DNA of 46,443 nucleotides from DAMCAP01 sp032059445 (GCA_032059445.1 DAMCAP010000019.1:1-46443); one strand, 5' to 3'; positions 8,968 to 18,225 are shown, counted from the stretch's first letter. The notes: generated by a model from the sequence alone, not told the origin. Numbers and translations: made by a program.

Positions 8968-9340
8968 CGTGATCCTCCTCCTGCTTGCCATTGCCCTGAG
9001 TACTGAGTTTATGCAGGAGCCTGCTTTTGAGCAGGTCGGCAAAACCGGGCTCCGCCGGTGCTGCTTTTAGCCCCTCCATCTCAAGGGGGTCAATATCACA
9101 GAGCTTTTGTATAGAGCCCGAGCTTACAGATATCAGCATATAACGCCCTACTACCTGTATAACCATCAAGCTTTTGTCCTGCGAAATAAAAACCCTATCG
9201 ATGATTTTAACTGTCTGACTGCCGCTCTGGGGCGAGATGTTTCTGCTGAGCCATTTGGTACCTATGTAGGCTGCAACCACAATCCCACCCATCGAAAAAA
9301 GCAGCGTAATCAGATCAAATATTCCCCTGTTATCAGTCAA
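8948..9340 (-). CDS. fliO: Flagellar biosynthetic protein FliO
   Basis: A 130-residue protein with one N-terminal membrane segment (LITLLFSMGGIVVAAYIGTK) followed by a small soluble domain with a typical VKIIDRVFISQDKSLMVIQV pattern. FliO assists assembly of the FliP ring. The start is TTG at 9340 behind TAGGAGAG. The 3' end overlaps fliP. FliO is poorly conserved, so the call also rests on its position between cheY and fliP. Confidence 0.88.
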   Translation of the reverse strand: MTDNRGIFDLITLLFSMGGIVVAAYIGTKWLSRNISPQSGSQTVKIIDRVFISQDKSLMVIQVVGRYMLISVSSGSIQKLCDIDPLEMEGLKAAPAEPGFADLLKSRLLHKLSTQGNGKQEEDHGGSSNQ

Positions 9341-9366
9341 GGTATATCTCTCCTAAATGATATCAA

Positions 9367-9729
9367 TTAGCCCAGTACTCTGCGTACAGTTTGCAGGATG
9401 CGGTCGGGCTTAAAAGGCTTTACGATAAAGTCAAGTGCGCCAAACTTCAGCGCCTCTACCACCATAGACTCCTGGCCCATAGCAGAGCACATGACTACCT
9501 TAGCGCTGGTGTCGAAGCTGCGAATCGCCTGCAATGCCTGAATACCGTCCATATTTGGCATGGTGATATCCATAATTACAAGCTCGGGGCGCTCTATCTG
9601 ATAGGTTTCAAATGCTTTTTGGCCATCCTGAGCTTCGATCAGATTGGTATATCCGTTTTTGCTAAGCGAGTCCTTAATCATCATTCTCATGAATGCAGCA
9701 TCGTCCACAATAAGTATCTTCTTATCCAT
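9367..9729 (-). CDS. cheY: Chemotaxis response regulator CheY
   Basis: A single-domain receiver of 120 residues that carries the phosphoryl signal from CheA to the motor switch. All catalytic positions are intact: acidic pair Asp9-Asp10, phospho-acceptor Asp54 in MDITMP, Ser82 and Lys104 in VKPF. It lies between fliY and fliO, the usual Gram-positive location. It contrasts with the receiver domain of CheV in this window, which has lost the same positions. Confidence 0.96.
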   Translation of the reverse strand: MDKKILIVDDAAFMRMMIKDSLSKNGYTNLIEAQDGQKAFETYQIERPELVIMDITMPNMDGIQALQAIRSFDTSAKVVMCSAMGQESMVVEALKFGALDFIVKPFKPDRILQTVRRVLG

Positions 9730-9780
9730 ATGTTTTCTCCCTTTTGTCTTTTGTAACTATATCGATCCTTATGTGCTGTA

Positions 9781-11106
9781 TTATAAGGATTTTAACAAAT
9801 CTTTGGTACCGAGTATCTCGGTAATCCTTACGCCAAAATTATCGTCGATTACTACTACGTCACCTCTGGCGATCAGCTGCCCATTGACGATGATGTCAAC
9901 AGGTGCGCCCGCCTGCTTCTCCAGCTCAATGACAGTGCCCTGAGCATAGTCAAGGATGTCCTTGATCTTTTTGCGTGTTTTGCCGATTTCCACCGACACA
10001 TTGAGGGAAACATTCATGATCAGGTCCATGTTTCCGCCCAATACCGGGTTGCCTGCATCCCCCTTGCCATGTGTAAAGCTTGGGAACTGGGGATTTTGTA
10101 CATTAACCGCCTTTTTCATTACCTGACCCTCTGCCTTGGTAGCCTCGGGCTGTGTAGGTGTAGGGTAATGATTATACTGAGGAGGGTACATCGGGTATCC
10201 ATAAGGGGGGTAGTAGGGTGGCATACCATAGCCCATAGGTGGCATATTACCATGATGGTCACCGGGGACCTGCATATTTTCGTAGTACTGCTGATATGCG
10301 GGCATCATCGGCTGACCATGAGGCTGGGGTTGATTTGGCATAGGCGGCATCGGTGGCATGGGTGGCTGTGTAGGCGATGGGGATGGAGGTGGCGCTGTAA
10401 CAGGTGGAATGGGTGCCTCAGGCTTCGGTGGTGCCACAGCAGCTGGAGCAGGGGTCGGGCTTGGAGCTTGCTCTAGAGGCTCAGCACTTTCCTCCCCAGT
10501 ACCCATTAACTGGCTGACGATTTCATGAGCGAGATCGATGCTCATTACAATGATAAACTCACTGCTAATTATCTTATCAATATTGAGATCAAATTTAATG
10601 GAAACAATCTGCACTCCCGATTCTAGTCCGTTGATCTCTCTAAAGCTCTTTTCGGGATCCATGATCAAGGCTTCGGGAGTAGAAATATTGATGGATTTGC
10701 CTAAGAAGCCCGACAGTGCTGTGGCAGAAGCCCCCATCATCTGGTTCATAACCTCACAGGCTGCGCTCATACTCAGCTCATCAAAGACAAAGTCGGGGGA
10801 TGGCGGGTCGTCTCTGCCCATCAGCTGATTGAGGATGACCTGCATATCCATCTGTCGAAACACCATTACATTTGAGCCGCTAATTCCCTTCACATAGGTA
10901 ATCTTGACCATCATAGCCGGCTCAAGGGTGGAATAATTCACTTGATCGATCAGGTCAACGGTTACATTTGGAGTGGTGATAATCACCTGCTTATCCAGCA
11001 TTGTAGACATAGCAGTAGCGGCAGCGCCCATGCTGATGTTCATAATTTCGCCGATCGCATCTATCTCTAAGTCTGAGAGAGTCACTGCGGTTTGGGGACT
11101 CTGCAT
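9781..11106 (-). CDS. fliY: Flagellar motor switch phosphatase FliY (CheC-like domain fused to FliN)
   Basis: FliY is a switch-complex protein that also dephosphorylates CheY-P. The 441-residue protein has three parts: a CheC-like domain with two active-site signatures (GEIMNISMGAA and CEVMNQMMGASA), a long proline-, tyrosine- and methionine-rich linker from about residue 205 to 325 (for example PPMPPMPPMP and PPYYPPYGYPMY), and a C-terminal SpoA/FliN domain (MNVSLNVSVEIGKTRKKI to VRITEILGTKDLLKSL). The linker is unusually long and repetitive. It follows fliM by 15 nt. Confidence 0.95.
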   Translation of the reverse strand: MQSPQTAVTLSDLEIDAIGEIMNISMGAAATAMSTMLDKQVIITTPNVTVDLIDQVNYSTLEPAMMVKITYVKGISGSNVMVFRQMDMQVILNQLMGRDDPPSPDFVFDELSMSAACEVMNQMMGASATALSGFLGKSINISTPEALIMDPEKSFREINGLESGVQIVSIKFDLNIDKIISSEFIIVMSIDLAHEIVSQLMGTGEESAEPLEQAPSPTPAPAAVAPPKPEAPIPPVTAPPPSPSPTQPPMPPMPPMPNQPQPHGQPMMPAYQQYYENMQVPGDHHGNMPPMGYGMPPYYPPYGYPMYPPQYNHYPTPTQPEATKAEGQVMKKAVNVQNPQFPSFTHGKGDAGNPVLGGNMDLIMNVSLNVSVEIGKTRKKIKDILDYAQGTVIELEKQAGAPVDIIVNGQLIARGDVVVIDDNFGVRITEILGTKDLLKSL

Positions 11107-11121
11107 ACGTTGTATCCTCCG

Positions 11122-12111
11122 TTATATTAATTTGCTTACTTTTACAGCCTTTTTAAGCTTCGTCTGACCCAGCTGTGCACTAAACCATTTATTATCATCA
11201 ATCAAAAGCTGTATTTCACTATTTACAGGCTTGGCAAGGGGGATCACATCATCAACCTTTAGCTCCATGATATCTTGGAGATCCAGAGTAAATTGATCAA
11301 ATACGGCCTTGATCTCCACATCGGAGTCAATCAGCGAATTAAAGATCAGATTGCGGCGTTGCTCTTCTTTGTTTTCATCGAGCTGCTTTACTGAGCGCTC
11401 ATACTTCGTAGTAAATCCGGTCATCAGCTCCGCTAGGTTAGAAGCTGATATACACACGCTGATTACGCCCTCAAGGTTGCTGATTTTAATTTCGAGGGCT
11501 ACAATTACTACGATATCTTCGGGCGTATTAAGCTGGAGCAGCCTCGGATTGGTTTCGATGCTCTGCAAAGTAGCACTTGAGGCGATATGACTGCGCCAAG
11601 ATTCCTGCACCTGCACCGTCAGCTTGTCAAATACATAATTGAGGATTGCAAGCTCAATATCGGTATACGATCGATTGATCCTAAAGCCTCTACCGCTGCC
11701 GCCCAAAAGCCGGTCAATCATAAAAAAGCCTATGCTCTTGGGCATATTAAAGATCAAAATCGTATTGTCAAAATCTTCGTTATCAGGCTTTAGCTCGACT
11801 AATGCGGTAAGTCCATCTTCTACCAGTGCGTTGCTATACTCATAGTATCGCTGCTCCTCGATCTGTAAAACGGATATTTCACAAAATACCCGCATTAAGC
11901 CTGATAGATAGCTGGAAAATAATCTTGACATATTTTCATGGAGGCTGTCAATAGTTTTTAACTGCTCCTTGGTAAACTTCTTGGGAGATTTGAAGTCATA
12001 CACCTTGGCTTTGGGGGCTTCGGGCTCTTTTTTATCTCCAACCGCTACATCACCAGAGCTAAATCCCTGTAGTAAGGCATCTATTTGCTCTTGCGATAAC
12101 ACCTCTGGCAT
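11122..12111 (-). CDS. fliM: Flagellar motor switch protein FliM
   Basis: FliM is the C-ring component that binds CheY-P. The 329-residue protein begins with the conserved CheY-P-binding peptide LSQEQIDALLQG, continues through the middle domain (LHENMSRLFSSYLSGLMR, DRLLGGSGRGF) and ends in a FliN-like domain (IMELKVDDVIPLAKPV). It follows motB directly with a 61-nt gap and no fliL. Confidence 0.96.
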   Translation of the reverse strand: MPEVLSQEQIDALLQGFSSGDVAVGDKKEPEAPKAKVYDFKSPKKFTKEQLKTIDSLHENMSRLFSSYLSGLMRVFCEISVLQIEEQRYYEYSNALVEDGLTALVELKPDNEDFDNTILIFNMPKSIGFFMIDRLLGGSGRGFRINRSYTDIELAILNYVFDKLTVQVQESWRSHIASSATLQSIETNPRLLQLNTPEDIVVIVALEIKISNLEGVISVCISASNLAELMTGFTTKYERSVKQLDENKEEQRRNLIFNSLIDSDVEIKAVFDQFTLDLQDIMELKVDDVIPLAKPVNSEIQLLIDDNKWFSAQLGQTKLKKAVKVSKLI

Positions 12112-12172
12112 CTTGTATGATCACTCCTTTGATGGTAATAAAACTCGGCCTGGCAGCTTGAGCTGCCCGGTG

Positions 12173-13063
12173 TTACGGTATCACATCTTGATTGGCTGCT
12201 ACATCCACTTTATCCGACTCCTTAGGGATTACCGACTCCAGCGGCTCTCTCGTATCGAGATAATCATCCACATCTACCGAGCCGATGATCAGATTATACA
12301 GATCATCTACATCTGTTAGCTTGTCTTTATTGCTGACAATGGTGATATCCACCCGTCGGTTTTTGCTCTGACCCTCTCGGGTATCGTTAGAAGCAATGGG
12401 GAAGTTTTTGCCGTAACCGCGGCTGACAATTTTAGTACCGGGTATCTCTTTATCATCTTCAAAATAAATCGCTACACTGTCGGCACGCTGGCTCGAGAGC
12501 CTGCGGTCAGAGACGGGGTAGTTTTCGATTTTAACCTCGGCGGTGTGGCCGTTGATCATAATAACGAGGATCTCATCCTCAATGCTTTTAAAGCAATCCC
12601 CCATAAAGGCTAGCAGGGGGATGCTATCTGACTTTAGCACATAATTATCGGGGTTAAAAAAGATATTGTCATTAAAGCGGATAAAGACGCTGTTGTCGTT
12701 GCGGACGAGATCGACGTTGCCCTCCATGGCATTCTCTTCGATGTATTGCTTGAGATAATAGTAAAGCTGGTCAAAATCATCAGGGAGAGTAGTGTCGATA
12801 TCTACATTGGTAGCTTCGCCCATATAACCTTCACCTTGATTTGTACCCATACCATCCCCATTGCCTTCCGGCACCAGCACTACCTGATCTACCTCATCGC
12901 CGTTACGGGCAAAGGCCTTGACCAGCTTCTGCCACTTCCCTTGATCAACTGCCGACATACTGTATAGCAATATAAAAAAGGTCAGGAGCAATGTAACCAT
13001 ATCCGCATAGGTGTTCATCCACTCCGCTGATTCACTTTCTTCAGGGCTGCTAAATCTACGCAT
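12173..13063 (-). CDS. motB: Flagellar motor stator protein MotB
   Basis: MotB anchors the stator to peptidoglycan and carries the ion-binding site. The 296-residue protein has a short cytoplasmic N-terminus, one membrane segment starting with YADMVTLLLTFFILLYS (the essential acidic residue is Asp21), and an OmpA-like peptidoglycan-binding domain (MINGHTAEV, DRRLSSQRADSVA, SRGYGKNFPIASN). It starts 25 nt after motA. Confidence 0.95.
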   Translation of the reverse strand: MRRFSSPEESESAEWMNTYADMVTLLLTFFILLYSMSAVDQGKWQKLVKAFARNGDEVDQVVLVPEGNGDGMGTNQGEGYMGEATNVDIDTTLPDDFDQLYYYLKQYIEENAMEGNVDLVRNDNSVFIRFNDNIFFNPDNYVLKSDSIPLLAFMGDCFKSIEDEILVIMINGHTAEVKIENYPVSDRRLSSQRADSVAIYFEDDKEIPGTKIVSRGYGKNFPIASNDTREGQSKNRRVDITIVSNKDKLTDVDDLYNLIIGSVDVDDYLDTREPLESVIPKESDKVDVAANQDVIP

Positions 13064-13088
13064 GATTTGTCACATCCTTCTGCTTAAA

Positions 13089-13973
13089 CTACGCTTTCTG
13101 CTTCTTGTCTTTCCTTTTAGAGGGTTTATTTGCACTGTCTGGCAGCAGCATCATGAGTTTTTCTTCTATGTAACGAGGATTCTCGCCCGATTGTATCGCC
13201 TCGACACCCTCGACAATAATCATTTTACAGAGCATTTCCTCCTCGTGGCGGATGCGAAGCTTGTTGGAGATAGGAGAGAAAATAAAGTTTGCCAGCACTG
13301 TACCATAAAAGGTGGTGATCAAAGCTACCGCCATAGCAGGGCCGATACCATCAGGGCCTAGTGCATTCATCTGGGCAAGCATCTTCACCAGACCGATCAG
13401 GGTACCAATCATACCAAATGCCGGACCAAAAGCGGCTCCCTTATCATAGATCTTTCGGGCTTGTGAGTGTCGTTCATCGAGATAGCCCAGCTCAGCTTCA
13501 AGCAGCTGCTTGACCTTCTCAGGGTCGACAGAGTCTACCACCAGCATCATACTGGTGCGAAGGAATGTGTCGTCGATGGCATCCAGCTTTTTTTCAAGCG
13601 AGAGGATACCCTCGATACGAGCACTGGTGGCAAACTCCACAATTTTGGTGATGTATTCTCTGGGATCATAGATGGTTGGCATCATGATGATCCGCAGGTG
13701 GCTTGGTATACCGGTAAAATAACTGGCGGGGAAGGACAGCATCAACGCTGTAAAAGTACCGCCGATTGTGATCAGGATACTGGGCATATCGTAGAAGTCC
13801 ATAATGAGTTTCATGTCTATGCTGGCTGGGACAGTACCATCTTTGCTGGGAGCATTATAGATAATACTTCCTACGATCATGATGGTACCAATAATAAAGC
13901 CGAGAATATACATTAAGTCCGGCCTTTTGTTTTGACTGCTGGATTTGCCCTTTTTTTCATTGTTTTTTGCCAT
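13089..13973 (-). CDS. motA: Flagellar motor stator protein MotA
   Basis: MotA forms the stator ion channel with MotB. The 294-residue protein has four membrane segments; the last pair includes AFGPAFGMIGTLIGLV and GPAMAVALITTFYGTVLAN, typical of the MotA/TolQ/ExbB family, with a cytoplasmic loop between segments two and three. The tail is strongly basic (KPSKRKDKKQK). It precedes motB in the flbD-motA-motB order. Confidence 0.95.
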   Translation of the reverse strand: MAKNNEKKGKSSSQNKRPDLMYILGFIIGTIMIVGSIIYNAPSKDGTVPASIDMKLIMDFYDMPSILITIGGTFTALMLSFPASYFTGIPSHLRIIMMPTIYDPREYITKIVEFATSARIEGILSLEKKLDAIDDTFLRTSMMLVVDSVDPEKVKQLLEAELGYLDERHSQARKIYDKGAAFGPAFGMIGTLIGLVKMLAQMNALGPDGIGPAMAVALITTFYGTVLANFIFSPISNKLRIRHEEEMLCKMIIVEGVEAIQSGENPRYIEEKLMMLLPDSANKPSKRKDKKQKA

Positions 13974-14024
13974 ATCTGCCTTCCTCTGTCCGTATTACTT
14001 TTGATGGTGACAAGATATTTGCCC

Positions 14025-14048
14025 GAAGCAGGCACTAGTGCCTACTTC
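14025..14048. repeat. Near-palindrome at the flbD stop
   Basis: GAAG-C-AGGCAC and GTGCCT-A-CTTC form an almost perfect 24-nt palindrome overlapping the end of flbD. It could fold in the mRNA between flbD and motA; no T-run follows. Confidence 0.5.
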
Positions 14049-14245
14049 AGGAGACCGGTGTCCTGCTGATAGAGATCACTCTTATACTTAATTACCTTAT
14101 TGACGACTTGCTCCATGTCTTCTTTGACAATATAAATCTTATCGTTGGTCAGCTTAATGGTGGTATCGGGATTGGCTGTAATGGTTTCTATTAGATCGCA
14201 GTTGAGCACAAACGGCACATCATTTAGCTTCGTAAGAAAAATCAT
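14042..14245 (-). CDS. flbD: Flagellar protein FlbD
   Basis: A 67-residue protein of the FlbD family, found next to flgE and motA in Gram-positive flagellar operons. The N-terminal MIFLTKLNDVPFVLN and the ETITANPDTTIKL stretch match the family pattern. Its biochemical role is not well established. It lies between two structured intergenic regions. Confidence 0.88.
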   Translation of the reverse strand: MIFLTKLNDVPFVLNCDLIETITANPDTTIKLTNDKIYIVKEDMEQVVNKVIKYKSDLYQQDTGLLK

Positions 14246-14298
14246 ACAATCTCCACCTTATGTTTTTATTTAATGTAAGCACCACCAGGCCCAAACAT

Positions 14299-14367
14299 CA
14301 TAGGCAAAAGGAGCTTGATTATTAGAAGAAGCTCCCCTTGCCTATGACGGCGATCAAAAGATCGCCG
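14299..14367 (-). promoter_or_regulatory. Two tandem hairpins between flgE and flbD
   Basis: A long stem (CATAGGCAA and GGAGCTT pairing with AAGCTCC and TTGCCTATG; 14299-14346) lies beside a perfect 8-bp stem with an AAAA loop as read on the + strand (CGGCGATC/GATCGCCG; 14348-14367). Neither is followed by a T-run on the minus strand. They may protect the flgE 3' end or reduce read-through into flbD-motAB. Confidence 0.6.
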
Positions 14368-14383
14368 CCGGCTATGTAACAGT

Positions 14384-16015
14384 TTATCGCTTTAGGTTTA
14401 CCAGCTCTTCGAGCATTTCGTCAGATACGGTAATCAGCCTAGAGTTGGCCTGGAAGCCTCTCTGAGTGACGATCATATCGGAGAATTCCTTAGACAGGTC
14501 TACGTTAGAGGCCTCCAGCGCACCGGTCTGAAGTGCTCCCGAGCCATCGGTGCCGGGTACACTGTACTCAGCCTTACCGGAGTTGGCAGTAGCACTAAAG
14601 TAGCTGTTGCCGGTCTGGGCAAGACCCTGAGGGTTGGTAAAGGTGGCAAGGTCGACTCTTCCCAGCTGTAATCTGCCGTGTACGGGGTGGATCGCCTCGA
14701 TGATGCCGTCGCCACCGATGCTCACGCTGGTGCAGTCTGCCACAGTCTGGGTGCCGCCCTCAGTGCCGCCGGTCAGCTTAAATGCCTTGCTCGATAGGCC
14801 CAGAGCCTTGGAAGGCTCGGTAGCCTTAGCAGTAATGGAACCGCCGCCACCTATACTGGCAAAGTCGCCACCGCCCAGTGCATCACGAGCGCTTTTCATA
14901 GCGGTAAAGCCGGGGTGATTGATGGTCACACTCTCACCAGTAGTTGGCTCCTTAAGCAGCAGCTTGCCTGCTCCGGTAGCGTTGGCTGGTATCCTACCGG
15001 TAAATGGCGTACCACCATCTACCGTCATTTCGATTTCAAAGAAAGGATTGGCAGGGTCAGTTTCATCTAATTTACATGCCATTACCACATCGCCGCTCTG
15101 ACCAAAGGAGCTGCTTACGGTATCAAAGCTGATGCCGCCAAACGCAGTACCGGGGATGCCAGTGATGCTGCCCAGCTTAGGGCTGAAGTCCTTGCTGGCA
15201 ATCTCCTCACCGCTTAGGCCGCTTGCGCCAAAGAGCTTTGCCTCATCGGCACACTCGATGGTCAGCTGCCCTGCGGGGTGCTCCTTACCGCCGTTTGCTT
15301 CTGTAACCGCTTTGTTGATTGCCTGCTGTAGCTGAGAGAGAGAGGCAAAGGTCATGTTGGCATTGAGCTTCACGGTTATACCCGAAGTGGTTACTTCAGC
15401 GGATGCCTCCTGCCCTAAAGGCAGCTCAGAGCTAGAGATGATATTTAAAGTCAGATTGCTTTCCTTGGTGGAGTTAGAGGTCCTAATCTTAAAGGTAGCA
15501 TTATTGATGATCTCTTCCGCCTTAGCAACTGATGGGTTGACGGGAGGGATGTTGATCTGGATCTTACCGCTGTTGGGAGCTTGACCGAGAGGATTACCCG
15601 ACACACCCAGCACGAAGTAACCATTCATATCTACAAGGTTACCTGATGGGTCGATGGTCATGTTGCCCGCCTTGGTATAGAAGATATTTCCTTCGCTGTC
15701 CTGCACCTGGAAGAAGCCTTCGCCTACGATCATGGCGTCCATACCACGGTCGGTCATGGTGAGGGTACCTCTACCGTGCATTACATCGATGCCGCCCAGT
15801 GTCGCTCCATAACCGATCTGGCTGGGGTTGACGCCTCCTCTTACTGCCGAGGAGCCTGTAGCGTTGGTAATCGTGGTGTAGTAAATATCCTTAAAGGTAG
15901 TCCTGCTTGATTTAAACCCATAGGTGTTGACGTTGGAGATGTTGTTACCTATTACATCCATCTTGGACTGGTGTGCTTTCATTCCGGAAACTCCGGCATA
16001 CATTGATCGAACCAC
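14384..16015 (-). CDS. flgE: Flagellar hook protein FlgE
   Basis: FlgE polymerises into the hook. The N-terminus carries MYAGVSGMKAHQSKMDVIGNN and NVNTYGFKSSR; the hook core follows (GVNPSQIGYGATLGGID, DAMIVGEGFFQV); the C-terminus ends with SNVDLSKEFSDMIVTQRGFQ and LITVSDEMLEELVNLKR. At 543 residues it is longer than the 264-residue Bacillus protein because of a large central insert, as in many Clostridia. The start is GTG at 16015 behind AAAAGGAG. Confidence 0.96.
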   Translation of the reverse strand: MVRSMYAGVSGMKAHQSKMDVIGNNISNVNTYGFKSSRTTFKDIYYTTITNATGSSAVRGGVNPSQIGYGATLGGIDVMHGRGTLTMTDRGMDAMIVGEGFFQVQDSEGNIFYTKAGNMTIDPSGNLVDMNGYFVLGVSGNPLGQAPNSGKIQINIPPVNPSVAKAEEIINNATFKIRTSNSTKESNLTLNIISSSELPLGQEASAEVTTSGITVKLNANMTFASLSQLQQAINKAVTEANGGKEHPAGQLTIECADEAKLFGASGLSGEEIASKDFSPKLGSITGIPGTAFGGISFDTVSSSFGQSGDVVMACKLDETDPANPFFEIEMTVDGGTPFTGRIPANATGAGKLLLKEPTTGESVTINHPGFTAMKSARDALGGGDFASIGGGGSITAKATEPSKALGLSSKAFKLTGGTEGGTQTVADCTSVSIGGDGIIEAIHPVHGRLQLGRVDLATFTNPQGLAQTGNSYFSATANSGKAEYSVPGTDGSGALQTGALEASNVDLSKEFSDMIVTQRGFQANSRLITVSDEMLEELVNLKR

Positions 16016-16119
16016 GTGATACTCCTTTTCTGCCTATAAGGCTATATAAAGTGTTGTGATCCGGCACAGCGCAAGCTTATCAATCGTTCAAAGCTTGCTT
16101 AGCCCCCTAAAAGGACCGG

Positions 16120-16527
16120 CTATATAATGACTGTGCCATCGATGTTGGTAAATACGTTGCCCTTAAGATCACTGCCGTTGACAGTGGTCACCACTGTATT
16201 ATTTCGTACATTGACGATAAAAGCAGTCTGATCAATAAGGATTAAGGTATCGTTAAGGCCTTTTTGCTCGGCGATCTTCACACCCTCGTTTAAGCGGCGG
16301 ATATTGTCTGCCGAGAGGTCGATGTTCCTCTGCACCACTCTGTTGACTGCATGCTTTGAGAAGGAAAGATTGCTATCCTGCTCTAGTTTCTGCTTTAGGA
16401 TCTGGTCAAATGAGGGGCTTGCTGCCGAGGGTTCACCGCTTTTGCTAGGGCTAGGGTTTTGATACTCAAACTGGGGCCTGCCTGTGGTAATTGGTATGTT
16501 AAAACGATTGGGGTAGATATTGTTCAC
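16120..16527 (-). CDS. Flagellar operon protein of the TIGR02530 type
   Basis: A 135-residue protein of the small family found between flgD and flgE in Gram-positive flagellar operons. The conserved part is FSKHAVNRVVQRNIDLSADN followed by a small beta-rich tail (DQTAFIVNVRNNTVVT). The function is unknown; its fixed position suggests a part in hook assembly. The 104-nt gap to flgE contains a short CAAGCTT/AAGCTTG inverted repeat. Confidence 0.88.
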   Translation of the reverse strand: MNNIYPNRFNIPITTGRPQFEYQNPSPSKSGEPSAASPSFDQILKQKLEQDSNLSFSKHAVNRVVQRNIDLSADNIRRLNEGVKIAEQKGLNDTLILIDQTAFIVNVRNNTVVTTVNGSDLKGNVFTNIDGTVII

Positions 16528-16542
16528 GTTAGCCTCCCTTGC

Positions 16543-17043
16543 CTACGCTTTTGGCTGCTCTGATGGGTCTGGGGTTTCGGTTGGCTCTTCAGTAGAGGGA
16601 GCGGGGGGTTGATGGATCTCCATAATTTGCTCTAGGGTGTAGGATTTACCGTTGACATACACGCTAAATTCATTATCAGCCAGTGCAACTTTTTGGATTG
16701 TGCCCTCGTCTTTTTCAATTTGGCCGCCCAACTTGAGCTTTGCTACGGTTACCTGCTTGCCTACCAGCGTGTTTACGTAGTTGAGCTTGGAGTTATAAGC
16801 CAGCTCCTGCATATGCTGCATGGTGGCAAACTGAGCAAGCTGAGTTACATACTGGGTATCTTGCATCGGGTTCATGAAATCCTGATTTGTAAGCTGNNNN
16901 NNNNNNNNNNNNNNNNNNAAGTTTAAGAAATCATCAACCGACACGCCCTTTTTACCTTGATCCACCACGACATCCAGTGAGTTACCGGTCTTGGCAGTGC
17001 CTTGGGTATAGGGATTGTTGTAATTTGTGCCTATCGTCGGCAT
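16543..17043 (-). CDS. flgD: Hook capping protein FlgD
   Basis: FlgD forms the cap on which hook subunits assemble. The signature QLTNQDFMNPMQDTQYVTQLAQFATMQ is recognisable, preceded by VSVDDFLN. A run of 22 N interrupts the gene between these two parts. The family normally has about four residues there while the N run implies about eight, so the true gap is probably near 10 nt and in frame. The 166-residue protein ends in a proline- and glutamate-rich tail. It lies between fliK and the TIGR02530 gene. Confidence 0.93.
   Translation of the reverse strand: MPTIGTNYNNPYTQGTAKTGNSLDVVVDQGKKGVSVDDFLNXXXXXXXXQLTNQDFMNPMQDTQYVTQLAQFATMQHMQELAYNSKLNYVNTLVGKQVTVAKLKLGGQIEKDEGTIQKVALADNEFSVYVNGKSYTLEQIMEIHQPPAPSTEEPTETPDPSEQPKA
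16897..16918. other. Scaffold gap (22 N) inside flgD
   Basis: Estimated size only. The frame is kept across the gap, but the family alignment suggests the real missing stretch is about 10 nt. Confidence 0.7.
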
Positions 17044-17058
17044 GGTATCCCTCCTGTC

Positions 17059-18141
17059 TTAGATATGTACATCCAGCGCTCCATTTTGCTGAATTATAGG
17101 CATGCTGACCGCCTCAGTCACCAGATCGGATGCCCCTCTGTGATGATTCCCCCTGCTCTGCTGCCTGTTAAATGCCTGCTGTCTTGCGAAACTCCCTTGA
17201 TCTCCCTCTGAGAAGAGATAGTTAGAAGCTTGGGATGCGCTGGATACCACTTCTTGAACCTCGGCATTGTAGGGTCTGAGTGCTTCCTTAAGTGCGCCCA
17301 GCTCAGCACTGAGCATTCTGCTGGTCTGCTCCGAAGAGGTTGTGATGGTCAGAGAGATTTTGTTGCCGATTTCAGCCATCTTTACGGTAATTTCACCGAG
17401 TCCCTCCGGCTTTAACTTCACGACAAACTCATTTTTGCCACTGGTTAGATTTTCAGCTATGCCCTCTGTCACCTGATTTAACAGCGATGCTTCTGGCAGC
17501 GGCTCTGCTCCAGCTTCTACGGTAGATGTCTGTATGCCGGTTGCTGTGCTATGCTGCATCAGATTAAACTTGCCAGCCTTGATCTCTTCCTGCAAGCGGT
17601 CGATATCTAGCGCCTCTAGGCCCTGAAGTTGGGGTGCTGTTTGTGTACTGCTTTTTGCATCCTTTAGCAGGGTATGAAATCTGCTTTGGGCAAGCAGGCT
17701 TTGATCCAGCTCTGTCTGTGGCTCTTGCTGCCCTACTGTGTGGGAAAGCACCTCGCCTTTGACACTCTCTGTCATGGGCGCTGCAACTTCCGCAGTAGTA
17801 AGTGAGCTCTGTTGCCAAAGAGGCTGTGTGCTATTGGCAACCCCTGCTGTTAGATTGGCTTCTTGTGGTTGCTGGGTAAGCATGCTGCTCAGAAGCGGAT
17901 TAGCCATCAGCTGTGCCAGCATCTGTGCAGAAAGCTCTTGCCCCTCTTCCTCCAAGCGACTTTTTAGAGCATCGACAGCGCTCATATCGATCGCTNNNNN
18001 NNNNNGGTCACCACAAGCCGATAGCAGCTGAGTAATCAGGCTCATAAAGCCGTTGCCTTGTGGCATCATTTCGCCGTTTACTGCCGCCGCCGAGGGGGAT
18101 GCTGTTGCCACCGTTGAAATCATCGTATTTGTAATCTGCAT
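17059..18141 (-). CDS. fliK: Flagellar hook-length control protein FliK
   Basis: FliK measures the hook and triggers the FlhB export switch. The 360-residue protein has a poorly conserved, Gln/Ser/Ala-rich N-terminal two thirds and a typical C-terminal hook-length domain (KNEFVVKLKPEGLGEITVKM, then ALKEALRPYNAEVQEV). A 10-N gap (17996-18005) lies near residue 46-49. It sits between fliJ and flgD in the canonical order. Confidence 0.92.
   Translation of the reverse strand: MQITNTMISTVATASPSAAAVNGEMMPQGNGFMSLITQLLSACGDXXXXAIDMSAVDALKSRLEEEGQELSAQMLAQLMANPLLSSMLTQQPQEANLTAGVANSTQPLWQQSSLTTAEVAAPMTESVKGEVLSHTVGQQEPQTELDQSLLAQSRFHTLLKDAKSSTQTAPQLQGLEALDIDRLQEEIKAGKFNLMQHSTATGIQTSTVEAGAEPLPEASLLNQVTEGIAENLTSGKNEFVVKLKPEGLGEITVKMAEIGNKISLTITTSSEQTSRMLSAELGALKEALRPYNAEVQEVVSSASQASNYLFSEGDQGSFARQQAFNRQQSRGNHHRGASDLVTEAVSMPIIQQNGALDVHI
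17996..18005. other. Scaffold gap (10 N) inside fliK
   Basis: It falls in the variable N-terminal part of FliK, so its true size cannot be judged from the protein. The frame is open across it. Confidence 0.7.
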
Positions 18142-18225
18142 TGTTTCACCTCCTTTTATAAATTTGCCATGGAGTCTGCTCTATATAATCCCAAAAGCTT
18201 CTTGCTTTCGGGCAAGGGCATTCTA

